Assembly: GCA_024305405.1 (NCBI GenBank)
Contig: JAKNDB010000068.1
Span: 10,649,501-10,713,500 of the forward strand
Length of the DNA stretch: 64,000 bases
Direction: 5' to 3'
From: Dirofilaria immitis
Lineage: Eukaryota; Nematoda; Chromadorea; Rhabditida; Onchocercidae
The notes under the pieces were generated by a model. That model had not been told where the DNA came from. It ran no database searches and worked only from the letters and a program-made list of their open reading frames with translations. The position numbers and the translations under genes were made by a program. Positions 11,369 to 22,980 of the stretch are shown here, one piece after another (position 1 is the stretch's first letter; every line of letters starts with the position of its first letter).

Positions 11369-14300
11369 AGAATTTGTGCAGACATATATATATTAAAATT
11401 ACTAAAATTTGCATGATTCAACTAAAGAAAATGCAAATAAGGATGAGAGATAACAGTAACATCATGAAAAAAGAATGGAAATGTTATAAAAATATTCATA
11501 GCATCACGAAATTTTGTATCAGAAGTCAAAAAGACCAAAATTGAATTTATCAAAAAATTTCTAATAATCTTACCAAAGTTTCGTCGTCCTTATATATTTG
11601 TCTGCAGTGCTCGATATGCTTCTTAAGTTGGTCCAGAAAACTGCACAAATTCTTTAGAGTACATTTGGAATGACTTATAGCTGCTATTGATTTCATCAAT
11701 AAATGGCTCAACTTCATTGCGTCACACTAGAAAACAACAATTTACACCTATTTCTTTAGTTTTATGTGATATAAATTTTATAAAATTTTTTGAAGTTCAG
11801 CAAATAAAAAAATTGACCTGTTCATGGTAGGTGCGTTGCTTCATTTCGTTAAGTTTTTGCTGTTCTTTATTAGCATCAAACAATGGTATAATACTAAAAT
11901 CACGATTATCTTCTAGCACGAGAAAATCTGAAACATTCCAACAATCTTTTTCAGTAAGATAATATACCATCGTTGATTAAAGAGAGAATTATTTATTTAA
12001 TTACTATCGAATAATTATCCAGCAGTTGTCCACTACTGCGTCTTCACTTTCACAAATCTCCATAATATTCAATCAGACATTCAACCACTAGGATTGATCA
12101 GAGATGATATTTAACTACATTTCATGGTATCTCTGCTCTCAGTATGTTTTTTTAGATTTACAAACAGAATTATAAAGATAAGGATCAAAAAACATCCATA
12201 AAACAAACTGTTAGATTATTAAAATTGTGCTACGGTGAACTAACCAATTGGTTCTTCATCTCCATATATAGTATCAATAGCAAGTTGAATTTTATCAATT
12301 GCAAAACATGCACTCAACGCCCGAGTTTGTATATCAACACCAACAGCAGTGAAAGACTTGTTGATTTTATTGAGGAATTCAACTAGTCGTGGAACTTGCA
12401 GAAAACTGCCATTTTTATAAGCAGTAGTTAGACATTCAGATATCTATAATTTAAAAAAATTATTGAATGGTAGTCAATTCTCATTTATTAGAATAATTAG
12501 CGCTTCCTAATAATAAAAGAATAAAATTCTAAATGAAAGAGACGCCACCAATTCCAAGTTGATTGGTCAAGAATTGTATGATAAAGTTTTAGAAGTTCTA
12601 TTCCGAAACATTTGAAGAACTTGTAAAATATTTTGAAGGTTTAATTAAAATACAAAAACCCGAAGATAAAATGACCTCTTTTTCTGTTTGATCGAAGAAA
12701 CCGGCAAGTTCCGTATAATGAATGATAGCACTATTAAATCTACCATACTGCTCCAACAAACCATAAACAAGATAACCTAAAATATAGGTAAAACCAAATT
12801 ATATATGCATTACAATTTTAGTCTTCTTGCGTTTAAAATTGGTTTATAATAACAGTATTTTCATTAATTTTTATTTGAATTTTTATTTCTGGAAAAGCTG
12901 TATTAATAACTCTAAAAATATGAGTCAGATCCAAAAAATTTTACTTCAGAAAGTTAGAATGAATTTATTAACCTAAAGTATCCCTTTGAATATATTTTAT
13001 ATCCAAAGTACGCATAAACTTTTGTACTTGCGTTGTAACACCGATAGATGAATAAGCTTTACACAAAATAATAGCACTGACAGGATCTGACGGATGATTT
13101 TTTACAACCCATTCCAGCAGCAATATCAATTCATATAATGCATCAGCATATCCTGAATTTCGATTGTTTAAAAACTGGGAATTAATCCAATGAAGCTGGC
13201 TGAGAGAGTATTTATTTCAGGATTGAATCATATTTCACTGTGCTCAATTATAAGTCAGAAATTTTTTTCCCATATTATATCCAAAATAAAATGCAATGAG
13301 TAAAGATATGATCGATAAAATATATTATACTTGGATATAAAAGAAATCAATCTCTACATAAATTCTGAAAGTTAAATTTCGAAATTTCTCAGCTTCAAGT
13401 ATATATATATATATACCCTCTAATTTTATTCCACGCTACATGAAAGATTACTATTAAAAAAACAAGCAAATCATTTTTATATTCGAAAATGTTTCGGCTT
13501 TACTTCTAGCTTTAATTAGTAAAGATATTAAGATTTTTTAATTTGAAATTCAAGCAAAAATGAATGCACCACTATCAGCATACAAGTCCCATAGCAAGTT
13601 TGCAGCAAGATGAGCATATATAGCTGCAGCAAGATCAGAATCCGAACAGTAATCAATCATTTTAACCATATAAGTGACAGCCTGCCTTTTTCAACTGCTG
13701 ATAGCTTCTCATGTAATCCTAATCCTCGCCGTAAATGCTGATATACAATATCAGCCCAGTGCACGTTTGTGGTCTACAAAACAAAAAATTTAAGTCTGAT
13801 TGAGATTAATATGAAATTGAATCGACTTTTCCCAGCATCTTTTTCACGTAGAACGACTGGTGCATAACATGAATAGAATAAAATCAAGTTGATGCATAAA
13901 ATAAATAGGATAAAATAAAAAACAAATTTAATAGTTCAAAAAAACTTACTTTCCCTTTCTCCTGATTATATTCTTCCCTTAGTATATCAATAAAATCCGA
14001 AACTCTTTTCATAAAATCATTAATCTGGTCATCCTTTATAAGAAAAAGAAAGGGTTTCAAGTCAATATAACAGCACGGTTTACTATAGAATAAACGGATA
14101 TACTCAAAAATATACTCATGAAGATCACCTGTAAATTTCACTGTGAAAAATATGCTAAAAAAATTTTTTTTGAATCCTTAAAATATCTTTAATTCTATTC
14201 AACATTTCAAAAATTGTTAAAAAATCAAATTTGCAGAAATGAAAAATTATTTTTAAAAATTTAAAATTTTCTCCCACAAAAACAACTTACTAATTTTAAA

Positions 14301-16911
14301 CACATCTAATGTTCCAATTTCACTTTCAAATAATTTCCTGATCAATGTTAGGCGTGCAAGATATGGTCCTCGCAACAATATTTTATTTAACGGTTCGGCT
14401 ATTAGTGACAAAATTCGCTCAATAACTCTATCAAGCAATCTGAAAACTAACTTGAACAAAATGCGCAAAATTACTAATCCGAATAGTTCTGAATTCAGTC
14501 GAAATTCAAATACTTCAATTTTAATAAAGTGTAATTTGAATACAACATTTCTTATACCTTTTTCTTGGTTCTTCCTCAACATGCTTCATAAACGCAAACG
14601 TTGAATCAAACAAAAACGTCCACAGCGACCAATCGTCTGGACTGTAAATTAAATTTTCGATTTCTGATAATAAAAGAATGATTGATATCGAGAATTCGCT
14701 GGAACTACTTTAAAAAATGTGTTATGCATGAGAAATAGAAAAAAACCAACTTATTCTTCAATTCATTAATACTGCGCTCAATAACAGTTCCATGATCGCC
14801 TTCCAGCTGATATAATCTTAAAATATTGTAGAACAAAAATTGAGCGGGATGTTTTACATGTCGACGTACCAAACTATCTGCTAAAATTTTAGAAATATCA
14901 AAAGTTAGTAATTTAATGGATTAATTTTCACTGCCATGATTAATTGGTCTGTGAGTTGAGATAGAAATCTCTTGAGAATGCTTAGCAAATAAGCAATTCA
15001 TTTTATTCTTACTAAAAATTTCAAAATTTAGAATTTCAGGAAAATATGACACAAACATAACTTAAATACAATCACAGTGTACATAATTAAGAAAAATATA
15101 TATACCTTCAAGAAAAAGTGCAGCTTTTGCATATTGTCCTGAATTTTCTAGGATAAGCACATATAAATCACATTCTGAAATCTAAAAGAATAAAGTTTCG
15201 CCTAAATTCTCATTGTAACCTTAAATTCAAAAAAGTAACTATCAAATGCCTCAAGCACAATTCAGCCATCCCTTCCAAACTAGGCTATTTCACCTTAATT
15301 TATATGAAAATAAGTTCGGAAATGAAAAATATTATAATACAAACCAGCCTCAGCTTGTATTAAATTTGATTCGATCATTTTGTAACCATTTTTTCGGCTA
15401 ATGGATACAATGTTGATTGAGCCAGGTTCTGATCTCCTGTGATTGCCTGCAGTTTTTATTAATTTATATTCTCTGAAGAAAAAAAGTAAGAATTGTAAAT
15501 TATTCGAAAAAATGAAAATTATTTGGAATGAGATCAATTCTGAAATAAGCGAGATCAATTTGCAGGAACAATTTTTGGCCTAAAACATTTGCGAAACGCT
15601 AGTTTTAACTTTGAACCAAATTTCGCTTACTTAATCTTTTGGAAAAATTTTCTCGACTAAACCCGATAAATAGTTGAAATCATCTACATCCTATTCATCA
15701 AAAGACTGCAGAATAGTATGGAAGACTACAACACATATCTACCCAGTTAATAAAAAACACTTCTCTTCAAACAAAAAATAATAAAGCTGAAAGAAACGAC
15801 TGACCTGCATGACAATGCTCATAACATTCCAGAAATAATATGGATTTCGCTGAAATTCTTTATACAGCGCTAAAGCTGTCTTCTGCTGTTGTTTGTAATT
15901 TCGTACACGAACATAACTCATAAATAAATGAGTTAGATATTGTTCATTTTTGGGATAACGAGCACAAATTTTCTCATATAATGTAGATATTCTTTCAGGT
16001 GTATAAGCTTCCTGAAATTATAAAAATATCAATATTTGTGCGATCCATTAAGGCGATCAAAACCACTAATATATATTTTGAATCAGTTGAAATTATCCTA
16101 AAATTAAATATTACTTCAAAATTTTCGATTGAAAAACGATGAAAGTAAAATATGATATTGATAACAAAAATAAGTTTAGAAAAAACCTTAAAACAATGAC
16201 ATAAAGCTTGGAGAGTATTTTCATCGAAATCATCTTTCACTGATTCAACTTCATCGATTAATGGCCATGCTTCATTCATACGATCAGCGCGAATCAAAGC
16301 CAGCGCTTTCAAAACCTTGAAATATATTTGAGAAAATCAGTACAAGCATAATTATAGATAATTTCTTGCCAAAGTTTCATTTGAGTTGAGAAATAAAATG
16401 GAAAGCAAACATTTTAAAGCTTCATAAAACGTCCAATTCTTTTTGAATCAATATTTTCTACTATGTCAGTAATGAATAAGTCATTTTAAGCTGGTATCTA
16501 ATTTCTGACATTTCAGCTCATTACATTTATACTCTTGATCTATAGTAAGCTTTTGTTCTGATAAAAATATCAGCTGAAAAAGCATACAACCAACCAGTCA
16601 CCTAATCAATCTATCAAACAACCATTACCTTAGCACAGTGAGTACTGGGATGTTTTTTCAAGACTTTCTCCGCTTCCTGCATTGCTTTTTATTACTGCCT
16701 GCATCAATTGCATCTGAAATAATACATATAAAACACGTGTACCAAATGGTAAAATCCATTCTACAAAATATGGATTTATTCAAACAAATAAATTTTTGTC
16801 ACGAAAATTTCCAAAAATTTAAATTCAACCATTTTCGATATTGTAAATCGAGCATACCATATATCGGTTTAAGCCGTCTTTCTAGAACAATTTGATCACT
16901 GCTTTTGACAT
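9357..16911 (-). CDS. NAA25: NAA25, auxiliary subunit of the NatB N-terminal acetyltransferase, 21 exons
   Basis: NAA25 (yeast Mdm20) is the TPR-like scaffold that anchors NAA20 to ribosomes, where NatB acetylates nascent Met-Asp/Glu/Asn/Gln N-termini. Exons from 5': 16858-16911, 16629-16713, 16187-16315, 15805-16011, 15345-15446, 15106-15174, 14751-14880, 14558-14641, 14291-14439, 13950-14140, 13570-13773, 12973-13152, 12676-12776, 12245-12443, 11818-11927, 11574-11726, 11170-11304, 10689-10782, 10168-10335, 9689-9841, 9357-9482; about 940 aa against 972 in human. Diagnostic stretches: ERRLKPIY, KKHPSTHCAK, ALALIRADRMNEAWPLIDE, QRNPYYFWNVMSIVMQ, LYPLAEKMV, LRGPYLARLTLIRKLFESE and SKPCCYIDLKPFL, all collinear with human NAA25. 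Frame breaks, each repaired by one A on the coding strand, sit at 16903-16906, 16686-16690, 15378-15381 and 13687-13691. The exon 19/20 junction near 10168 is also out of phase by one base. Confidence 0.94.
11342..11368. repeat. (AT)n microsatellite
   Basis: Uninterrupted AT dinucleotide run inside the NAA25 intron between exons 16 and 17. Confidence 0.9.
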
Positions 16912-18578
16912 TTCCCAGATCAAATTTAACTAAAGCTTTCACAGCTGTTAAATTCTAAGTAACTGATGTGAGCTGGAATCAAATTTTGAAATCAAATGAA
17001 TAAATGATTTAGATGAAGTAATGATTTAAATAAGTCACATTAAAAAAACTTTAATTTTTCCTACCTTATTCAGATCTTATCTATTTAAATCATTCTTTAC
17101 AGGGCTATATAAATATTTCGATATTTCATAGTGACAACTATGTATTCATTTACTTTGCTGACTAATCCATCACTCTGATACTCCAGATATTAAGCTAGTT
17201 TTAGCTAATCAAGATCAGAATTGTTCTGAAAACTTGCCAGACCTACGATAGGACCAATTAATAACCTATAGGAAACAATCCGAAAAATCAACTCACTAAT
17301 AACTGACAACATACGGCTGCAAAAACGCATCTAAAAAATCCTCAAACTGTCCAATCTACTGCTCTGTTTCAACGAGACTTCGGCCCGTTAAATCCCATAG
17401 TCTGATATTTTTGAATAGTCGCTACGGTTGGACTTTGTTCATAATGTTCCCCATTATCAGTTTAATTACTATTTTGCTGTCTGCAAATGTTCAAATTTAA
17501 TAGACGGGAAGAGATTATCTACCACTACTTCCAGCTACTACATATCAGATAACGAAGATAATTCTAACATTTTTTACACTCTAGATGTAATACACTAAGA
17601 TTCTATCAATTTATACTGAAATTTGAAAAGTTAAGACTAGCCCTCGAAACGATAAAACCAAGAGGATACATTTCTTTTATGTTTGATTTTGGACAATGCG
17701 ACTTTTGCTTGAATATCTCTAGCCAAGCACTTAACTTGTGAATTTATTGTAGCACCTATATAAATATACAAACTGTGTCTCTGTCTAACAACGCTTTTTG
17801 TTTTTTTTTTAGACCACATAATCTGACATGATTTAATTTACTGATTAAAATGCAAAAAAAGTTTATTGATTGTTTCGCAGTCGTATATTTATATATTATC
17901 CATTAGCTTAGATTTATTTGCAACTTGCGATTATATTTGAGTCAGAAATAATATACTTAACATTAAAGGATGTACGTGTGTGTAATGAAATTTTTCTCGT
18001 AGATAATCGAATAAATTAGAATTAATAACATATCTTGTGATTATATTGGCATAAATAACTCATAGCTAAGAGTAAAAATATTAACAATAAAATAAAATTC
18101 AAATAAATACATACTAGTTTTTTTGTTATTTGTGTATTATTTATAAGTTATATAATTTCATAGTCGATAAGCATTTTGTGCTGTTTCATTTCAAAGCATT
18201 CAGATCAATCGAAGAAGCGTATGTGGGAACTGAAAGGAGAAGGTAATAAGATGTGGTAAAAATGATTCTACAAATATTTCCACTTAATTATGTAGCGTCC
18301 TTCATTTTATATTCAGTTTCTTCTTAGTTTTTGAATTAATTTGTTCTCCATTTTCCGTAATAATTAATACTAAACTAGCATATTTGAAGTTAGCTACATA
18401 ATTTTACTCTCAGTACTTTCATTTTATAAATTTCCTTACATAAATTGTGCAAATTTTATTTCTCACGAAGAAACAAATGTAACAATTATTCGAATTCGAA
18501 ATCGTAGTTATTAAATTTACTATTTAATAGCTTAATTCATTTATAGATGCATGTGTGCTATGGGATCTTTATGTTAGA
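16912..18578. other. gap upstream of NAA25
   Basis: AT-rich sequence between the NAA25 start and the glycerate kinase relic. It presumably holds the NAA25 promoter. I saw no conserved coding segment, RNA gene or repeat. Confidence 0.45.
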
Positions 18579-21120
18579 TATGCACAATATACGTAAGGAA
18601 ATTTTTTCAAATCGCATTGATGCCACTCAACCATATTATCACATTCGTAATGTAAATCTCAATCGAATGGATTATTTCTTTAGATTTTATTCTTAATTGG
18701 AGGGCAGTTCTCCTAATTATTGATGAACGTCTTAGAATTTTAAAATCTAAGAAATCAGAATTTGAAAATTTTCCAGACTCTCAATATAAGAAATGACTGT
18801 ATCAGAGTGGCACAGCGAGATTAGATCAACTACACTGTTCATTTAGCCGTCTTTGAAAGGTTAGTTGGGATATAATATATGACGCAAGAATATATTGACG
18901 GTCATATTATTGAAGATATTGCAAATGTTTTGTGAGGCAAAGTCCAAAATGTATGTTTTGGTAGAATTCAACTTTAAAGATATTTGGTATAGAAGTGAAA
19001 CATAATTTTTCTAACAAAATTCGATGAACGCTGGTTTAACTAAGATGATCCAAAGGAGTTAGCCCAAATTATTATTTAATCATAACAAACTTAGGTTTTA
19101 TCAGAAGAACATAAATTTACGAACGAAATCTCTAGATCAAATGTGGATTCTTGCAATAATATCAACTGATTGAGGAAATGGCCGGAACGTTTGTATTGAT
19201 TTTAGGTTTTTCTCTATTTTAATTTTATAGATTCTTTCGTAAAAGACAAGTAGATTGCTATTTAAGAAATAGAATATGAATAAAACGTGACGATAATAGA
19301 CTTTGCGAAGAACTAGAATTAAGTAGTTAAATACTCCCCGATAAGTACTTTTAGGTGGTAAAATGGGAGGTTATAAAATTGGCCCATATAGCCCATTCTG
19401 CGAAGGTAACTATAATCCTTCAATTTAGAGTTATGTCCTGAAAAATATTTTGAGATCTTAGTTTTTTTGTAAAGGCAGTTTAAACTAAAAATCTTAGTTT
19501 TTTGTAAAGGCAGTTTAAACTAATATTGTAAAGTTGCTTGGAGTTATTTATTCATTAGTAGATGTAATATGGAACAGCATTCGTTTTTATATGTGATTTT
19601 TTGCAAACTTTATTTATGATTGTGTTGATATTGTCGGTGATTCACTCAAATTTATGGCCAGTGGTCCTATTATAATAACTTCTCCAGATAATCTTGATCC
19701 AATTACCGTTTTGAAAGACCGAAGTGTTTGGGATGTTGTATCATGTGCGCTCTCAAAAATTTCGTAGAACGAAATGGTTCATGTAAATCTATCACTAATC
19801 CTTTTTAGTTTTAAACAGAAATCAATTTTCGCTTTTTGCTTTTTGGGAAAACTTCTTTTCAATTACAGTTTGGAAATACAAGCTTTTTATAACTTTAATC
19901 TTGAACTGTGGATTAATTACCATGAAAATTTTCGATTGGTGAGTTAGACAGACAAATTTTATATGAGGATTTATTCTTTATTAAAGAAAGCTGTGGTGAT
20001 AATTCCTGTGATAAAACTTGACAGATTAATAATTGAATAAAATGAACAGACGAGTGCCAAAAATTAGCGCCGGTGGAATCAGTCATCCCAATTTACTTTC
20101 ATTAGCTAAGCGTTGCATTTGGATCCCTTTAAAAGGCCTGTTACAAATGGAACGTTGCAATTTGACTGATAATATGATAACTGTGTAAAATGAGTGGGGA
20201 GGAATGTTTTCAATAAAGAGATGTTAAATGTAATATGAAGATATAACATTGAACATTTGATTAGAATATTTAACCTAGTTTCATTTGGTATGAGAAAAGC
20301 TGTTCAGATGAACATATTGGATACGAAACTGTTTTTGTGATGCGAATTGCTAAAACTCTAGGTACTCATTTACATTTGTTACAATAATGAACATTAAAGA
20401 ATTTTGATCATATCATTGTTTAGAAGTACAGTATTTGATTTGTAGTCATGAAATATTTTCGGCTTTCCCGACATTAATGGGTTTTCTAGAGAAGCTTTAA
20501 CAACCATTCGTCATTTTTATCTTTTTTAAAATCGGGAACTTAGCATGCTTAAAATGAAAGAAACCTTGGAAAATACAATTCCAATATCATTTAAATTATT
20601 TTTGTTTTTAAAATACTAATATTCAGAATACAATTATTTCAAACGATAAAATTGCACCGTTAGACTTGATGAAATACTGAGAAAAGTTGGTGATTAATGT
20701 CATGTAATGAGCAATTGTTGTTGTTGAACATGCTGACCCATTTGGGTTCCAGTTTGCCAATGTTATTAATACAGCATCTGTAGATATAGCACCAACAAAT
20801 AATGCAGTACCATTTGAAGATAAATATTCGTCTGTACTGTTGCATGACAAGCCCCATAAAAATTTTATTTTTGTTTCATTAAACTGAAGAAATATTAAAC
20901 TTAATTGTTCAAAAGAATTCAAAATTTAATCAGTTTCTCTATTTGAGACAAAATCTCTCTGCTTTGATGGTGAATATACTTCAATGATAAAAAGAAGCGG
21001 TAACGGTGATCGCAATTAGTAAGTTGTCTTTGCTGAACTTTCAAAACTGCTTGAACAAAAAATGATGGAGTATGCGTTGATGAGTATCGGCACCGACGGC
21101 CAAAATCGACTAACAAAATA
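18579..21120 (+). pseudogene. GLYCTK: glycerate kinase (MOFRL family) relic
   Basis: D-glycerate kinase phosphorylates glycerate in serine and fructose catabolism. Collinear plus-strand fragments remain: an N-terminal piece at 18579-18660 (IRKEIFSNRIDATQPY); 18850-18960 (MTQEYIDGHIIEDIANVL, between stop codons), matching the block around the family's FGKAVLGM motif; 19621-19768 (DIVGDSLKFMASGP, the SDxxGDxxxxIASGPT motif); about 20630-20720 (NTIISNDKIAPLDLMKY, then TGA), matching the NVIIG segment; and 20950-21120 (SLCFDGEYTSMIKRSGNGD, then a SIGTDGQ match to the GGTDGQDG motif). The conserved Arg-Asn-Gln-Glu of the MOFRL domain reads Arg-Asn-stop-stop (TAG TAA at 21017-21022), so two point mutations hit the signature. 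Several other in-frame stops and shifts occur, and no splice pattern rescues it. A weaker possible C-terminal remnant reaches about 21540. Unlike the neighbouring genes, this one looks truly dead. Confidence 0.78.
19455..19523. repeat. tandem duplication of about 34 bp
   Basis: A unit beginning ATCTTAGTTTTTT and ending GGCAGTTTAAACTAA occurs at 19455-19488 and again at 19491-19523; the copies differ by one T. It lies inside the glycerate kinase relic. Confidence 0.85.
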
Positions 21121-21789
21121 CAGAATAGAATTTTAGGGAGATCAAGTTTTCGAAATACTTAACATTTCAAGTTACGATATATAATACTTAACATTTTTAA
21201 ATTTAAATTATGAAGAAAATTCATTATAGATGCTCAAGAATCTTGAGGCTTCCCATATTTTATAATTTTCGGATAAAATTAGCAAAGGCAGTAAAGTTTT
21301 TTCATGAAAACTAGGAAGTATGATTTTAAATAAATATCAGATTTGGTCCACTACTCTAAAGTATGCATCTGCTGCCTAGCCTATCTGTTGTCAAACGTCA
21401 TGTTCTCAAATAATAATTATAGTATCGATCATTTAACTATTCATAGCATTCCATCTCGTTGCATTGAAAATGATTTAAATCATTGGTTTTCTAGGAAACA
21501 TTTAATGAATGGATATGATAATGTGGGCAAATCCGGCAATTAAAAGTGAAGGCAGATAATTTCGATTGCAAACATGACCATTTGTTTATCAAATTTCAGC
21601 TTATTTTTCTGTTTTTTTAGTTTTTGTACTATGAGAATGATTTTTTTGGTAATATATTTTGCAAGAAACAATGTCTGCAAAGAAAGAAAAGTATTTGTCA
21701 AATATGTCAAATATCGTTCCCGCACTTATCCATTCTATTTGAGAATTAGAGGATTTGTTCCTTGATAGAGCTATTTGGTTTGTAGTGGT
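21121..21789. other. gap between glycerate kinase relic and tRNA-Pro
   Basis: AT-rich. It may include a very worn glycerate kinase C-terminus around 21400-21540 (the reading contains KHLMNGYDNVGKSGN, loosely like the family's C-terminal LMTGxTGTNVxD). Nothing else supported. Confidence 0.35.
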
Positions 21790-21859
21790 GGCTGAGTGGT
21801 CTAGTGGTATGATTCTCGCTTAGGGTGCGAGAGGTCCTGGATCAATCCCCGGCTCAGCC
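21790..21859 (+). tRNA. tRNA-Pro(AGG), T-arm one base short
   Basis: The acceptor arms GGCTGAG and CTCAGCC pair fully. The D-arm, and an anticodon arm CTCGC-TTAGGGT-GCGAG with anticodon AGG, are typical of tRNA-Pro. The T-arm reads CTGG-ATCAATC where CTGGG-TTCAATC is expected, so the gene is one base shorter than usual and lacks the GTTC signature. The T-arm is also the internal B-box promoter element. It may therefore be a decaying tRNA, or another sequence error. Confidence 0.85.
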
Positions 21860-22194
21860 CGTCCTTCTTTTCTAAAAAAATTTTGTCATATTTTGTGTAT
21901 ACTTTTTCTTAAAATCATGCCATCAAATAATATTTTCCCACAATAAACAGTATCAAATAATAATGCATTCTTGCTTATCATTAACTTACTTTGGATTTTT
22001 TCCTTCAGTTTGCATCGACAAGTTAAGAAATCTCATAGTCAACAAATTCATTAATCCTACTTGTCGCCAGTTCGCATTCACGAGGCTCCAACTAAATGAA
22101 TAATGGAATAAATTTCTTATTGTAAATGAATGTCACGAATCATTTCCTGTTACTAAATATAAAGAAAATGAGCTTTTGAAGTTTGTTAGTGAAC

Positions 22195-22729
22195 AGGGTA
22201 TAAAGGGATTCATCCCAGTTAATGCTTTGTATAGCCTGTCAAAAAGGTTTCATATAAAGCAGAGAATAGTCGTGTTGGTCAAGTTACTGATAAGGATAAG
22301 TTGATATTGTTCTTTGAGGCTGATGGTATAATTTCTCCGAGTCAGGCTGTTGATTCTGCTGCAAAGATATTACAAGAGCAACTACAGCCTTTTATTAATT
22401 CTGATATAAGTCACAAAAAGTCATAGGTTTCTTCATCTAGCAGTTATAGGGATTTAGGTTATGACCCTATTTTATTACGTAAGGTAGATGAAATGAAATT
22501 ATCTATTAGATCACATAATTGCTTGAAAAATGAAAATGTTACTTAAATAGGTGGTCTTGTTCAGAGGACAGAGAGTGAAATGTTAAGGACTGCTAATTTT
22601 GGGAGAAAGTCCTTGAATGAGATTAAGGTGGTTTTAAATAATTTTGGTTTGTCTCTAGGCATGGATGTTTCAAATTGGCCGCTTAAGGATATAGATGAAT
22701 TAGCTAGACAGCATACTGATGAAGACTAG
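22195..22729 (+). pseudogene. rpoA: Wolbachia rpoA 3' fragment in the nuclear genome
   Basis: The reading matches the C-terminal half of alphaproteobacterial RNA polymerase alpha: [10 protein letters not shown], then after a one-base shift [64 protein letters not shown] and [19 protein letters not shown], the alpha-CTD helix-hairpin region that binds UP elements and activators. Nonsense codons stand at 22424 (TAG) and 22544 (TAA), and the natural stop is at 22727-22729. No introns. The N-terminal half is absent. In a nematode window the natural donor is the Wolbachia endosymbiont; that source is inferred from family and context, not proven. Confidence 0.85.
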
Positions 22730-22736
22730 ATGATAT

Positions 22737-22980
22737 ATGAAACATAAGATAAAAAAGCGTAAACTCTCTCGTCGAACTGAGCACAAGTTATCGATGCTGA
22801 AGAACCTATCTGTCTCTCTAATTATCCATAAACAAATTATAACTACTTTGCCGAAAGCTAAGGACTTCGTCCATATGTAGAAAAATTTATTACTTTTGCT
22901 AAGAATAAAAATACTTTACATGGAAGAAAACTTTTACTTTCACGTCTTCATAATAACGATTTTACATTTCTTAGATTCCT
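22737..22980 (+). pseudogene. rplQ: Wolbachia rplQ (ribosomal protein L17) fragment
   Basis: The reading starts [20 protein letters not shown] and [20 protein letters not shown], the L17 N-terminus. After a one-base loss near 22868 it continues [20 protein letters not shown] and KLLLSRLHNND. It fades after about 22980, so the C-terminal half is missing. It begins 7 bases after the rpoA stop, the rpoA-rplQ order of the bacterial alpha operon, so both came in as one piece of DNA. Confidence 0.82.

Noticed and set aside
15620..15720. Possible NAA25 exon reading DVDDFNYLSGLVEKIFPKD
   Set aside because: It contains an upstream stop. NAA25 exon 4 joins in phase to the acceptor at 15446, giving the expected AITGDQNLAQSTLYPLAEK segment.
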